The notes beneath the pieces were generated by a model that was given only the letters and a program-made list of their open reading frames with translations, was not told the origin of the DNA and searched no databases. Of a stretch of DNA of 25,178 nt, positions 24,175-25,178 are shown piece by piece. The translations under genes were made by a program, and so were the position numbers. Within the stretch, counting starts at the first letter, position 1. Each line of letters starts with the position of its first letter. Origin of the DNA: an uncultured Leucobacter sp. (GTDB lineage Bacteria; Actinomycetota; Actinomycetes; Actinomycetales; Microbacteriaceae); the NCBI GenBank assembly GCA_937967375.1, contig CALCJF010000086.1, positions 1-25,178 on the forward strand, given 5' to 3'.

Positions 24175-24738
24175 CTACCCCTCGAGATCGTCGACTCCCG
24201 GCATCCAGCTCAAGCCGGGCTTACCCCAGCCATTCTTGCGCTCGGCCTTCTGCGCCCCGCGGCTCTCGGGGTGCACGAGGCGATCGACGTAGAGCAGACC
24301 GAGCAAGTGATCGAACTCGTGCTGCATAATGCGCGCGAACCAGCCGCTCGCTTCGATCTCAAACGCCTCACCGTTGATGTCTTGCGCCCGCAGCAGCGCG
24401 CGCTCAGAGCGACGCAGCGCGAAACGCTCGCCGGGAAACGACAGGCAGCCCTCGATCTCATCTTCGCCTGGCAACCCGGGCTCGGGCGGCGACAGCCAGA
24501 GTTCGGGGTTGATGGCGACGCCGCGCGAGGGAGCCTCGTCTTGATCCTCATACATCCAGACGAAGAGGCGCTTGCCCACGCCAACCTGTGGTGCGGCGAG
24601 CCCCACCCCCGGGGCAGCCTCACAGGTCTCGAACATGTCGTCGACAAGGGTGCGCAGGGCCTCATCGAACTCGGTGACAGGCTCGGCGGGACGGTGCAGC
24701 ACGGGTTCGCCGCAGATCACGATAGGAAGAATTGCCAT
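24175..24738 (-). CDS. def: Peptide deformylase
   Basis: A metalloenzyme that removes the formyl group from the N-terminal methionine of new proteins. The 187-residue protein carries all three family motifs: GVGLAAPQ at 44-51, EGCLS at 96-100 (metal ligand C98) and QHEFDH at 139-144 (ligands H140 and H144, catalytic E141). The insertion YEDQDEAPSRG and the long C-terminal tail fit actinobacterial type I enzymes. It is not next to fmt here. Its ATG follows the TetR-type stop codon by 5 bp but has no Shine-Dalgarno sequence; TACACT lies 7 nt upstream, inside the end of that gene, so it probably has its own leaderless transcript as well. Confidence 0.96.
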   Translation of the reverse strand: MAILPIVICGEPVLHRPAEPVTEFDEALRTLVDDMFETCEAAPGVGLAAPQVGVGKRLFVWMYEDQDEAPSRGVAINPELWLSPPEPGLPGEDEIEGCLSFPGERFALRRSERALLRAQDINGEAFEIEASGWFARIMQHEFDHLLGLLYVDRLVHPESRGAQKAERKNGWGKPGLSWMPGVDDLEG

Positions 24739-24743
24739 GCGAG

Positions 24744-25178
24744 CTAGTGTATTAGGGCTCGCCCGAGGTGTTCACCGAACGGCCCTCGCGTCACGCCCGC
24801 GTCGATCCAGCCGAGCAGGCCGCTCACGAGCGTCGCGGTCGTTGCCGCCGCGAGGGCCTGCAATTCGATCGCCGCAAGCTCCTCGGTCTCTTGCAGGTAG
24901 CGCACGAACGCGCGGTTCAGTTCGAGCACGCGCCCGGCGCCACTCGCGGCGAGATCTTCTGCCGCCTCGAGCAGGCGGTAGTTCTGCAGCGCCCACGGGA
25001 TATGGCTGCTCTCGAACGTCGCCGCAAAACCGAGCAGCGCCTCGCGCAGTGAGGGCCGCACTTCTGCCGCTAGCTGCGCTTCGAGATGGGCACGCAGCGA
25101 GGCGATCAGCGCGTCAACTTCGAGCCAGAAGAGCTCGGCTTTCGAAGCAAAGCAGTTGAAGAACGTCGCTCGACTGAA
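24744..25178 (-). CDS. TetR-family regulator, 5' end cut by the window
   Basis: The reading frame runs without a stop to the right edge, so the gene continues outside and only its last 144 codons are visible. The visible part opens with FSRATFFNCFASKAELFWLEV, the end of a TetR helix-turn-helix (recognition helix and the following Phe-x-Ser-Lys turn). A helical ligand and dimer domain follows to the stop. A GTG at 25061 would give a 105-residue product, but that would lack the DNA-binding domain and is not the true start. Its end is 5 bp from def and overlaps the def -10 box. The target is not visible. Confidence 0.85.
   Translation of the reverse strand, partial: FSRATFFNCFASKAELFWLEVDALIASLRAHLEAQLAAEVRPSLREALLGFAATFESSHIPWALQNYRLLEAAEDLAASGAGRVLELNRAFVRYLQETEELAAIELQALAAATTATLVSGLLGWIDAGVTRGPFGEHLGRALIH
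24746..24751 (-). promoter_or_regulatory. Leaderless -10 box of def
   Basis: TACACT on the minus strand is followed by 7 nt and the def ATG. The box sits within the last codons of the upstream TetR-type gene. Confidence 0.55.

Noticed and set aside
24744..25061. Complete 105-residue gene starting at GTG 25061
   Set aside because: The frame stays open to the window edge and encodes the end of a TetR helix-turn-helix upstream of that codon, so this is a truncated view of a longer gene.

Overview
This window is high-GC DNA that reads as the chromosome of an actinobacterium, most likely of the Microbacteriaceae type. That is inference from several signs: a cydA-cydB-cydD-cydC cluster in the actinobacterial order, a protein of the mycothiol-dependent nitroreductase (Rv2466c) family, a group II truncated hemoglobin, and many genes whose -10 box sits 6-7 nt before the start codon, the mark of leaderless transcripts. 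About 22 protein genes and one tRNA fill it. No phage, transposase or CRISPR array is visible.

Regions. (1) 1-6300: a small ribbon-helix-helix protein converges on a four-gene leftward cluster for cytochrome bd oxidase (cydA, cydB) and its assembly transporter (cydD, cydC). (2) 6300-8400: a regulatory-looking intergenic region, an App1-type phosphatase, a nested inverted repeat, a strong shared terminator and a convergent YceI-family protein. (3) 8500-14800: a block that matches, from memory of the M. tuberculosis Rv2464c-Rv2470 map, a conserved actinobacterial neighbourhood. Fpg/Nei DNA glycosylase, rpiB and the nitroreductase point left; pepN, a MscS-type channel and glbO point right. (4) 14900-17400: a leftward operon of a PadR repressor, a DUF1048 protein and a two-gene drug-type ABC exporter. 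(5) 17400-20300: a PdxH-like FMN oxidase, then a TetR repressor divergent from a 14-TM MFS exporter, with two copies of a palindromic operator between them. (6) 20300-22850: tRNA-Arg(UCU), a membrane-anchored HSL-type alpha/beta hydrolase and an AraC/GyrI-like regulator. (7) 22850-25178: a second, 12-TM MFS exporter, peptide deformylase, and a TetR regulator cut by the window edge.

How it fits together. Themes are low-oxygen respiration and redox protection (cytochrome bd, trHbO, nitroreductase) and export of toxic compounds (three regulator-plus-exporter sets: PadR/ABC, TetR/MFS, AraC/MFS). Gene starts fall into two classes. Some have clear Shine-Dalgarno sequences (cydB, yceI, nei, pepN, padR, the first MFS, araC). 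Others have none but carry TANNNT exactly 6-7 nt upstream (cydD, app1, rpiB, the nitroreductase gene, pdxH-like, the second MFS, def). Several transcription units end in GC-rich stem-loops that span the stop codon and lack a U-tract.

I did not find a clear undescribed system. The best leads are the nested inverted repeat at 7618-7689, the hairpin hiding the cydA ribosome binding site, the stop-codon-spanning hairpins, and a possible internal start in the AraC/GyrI gene.
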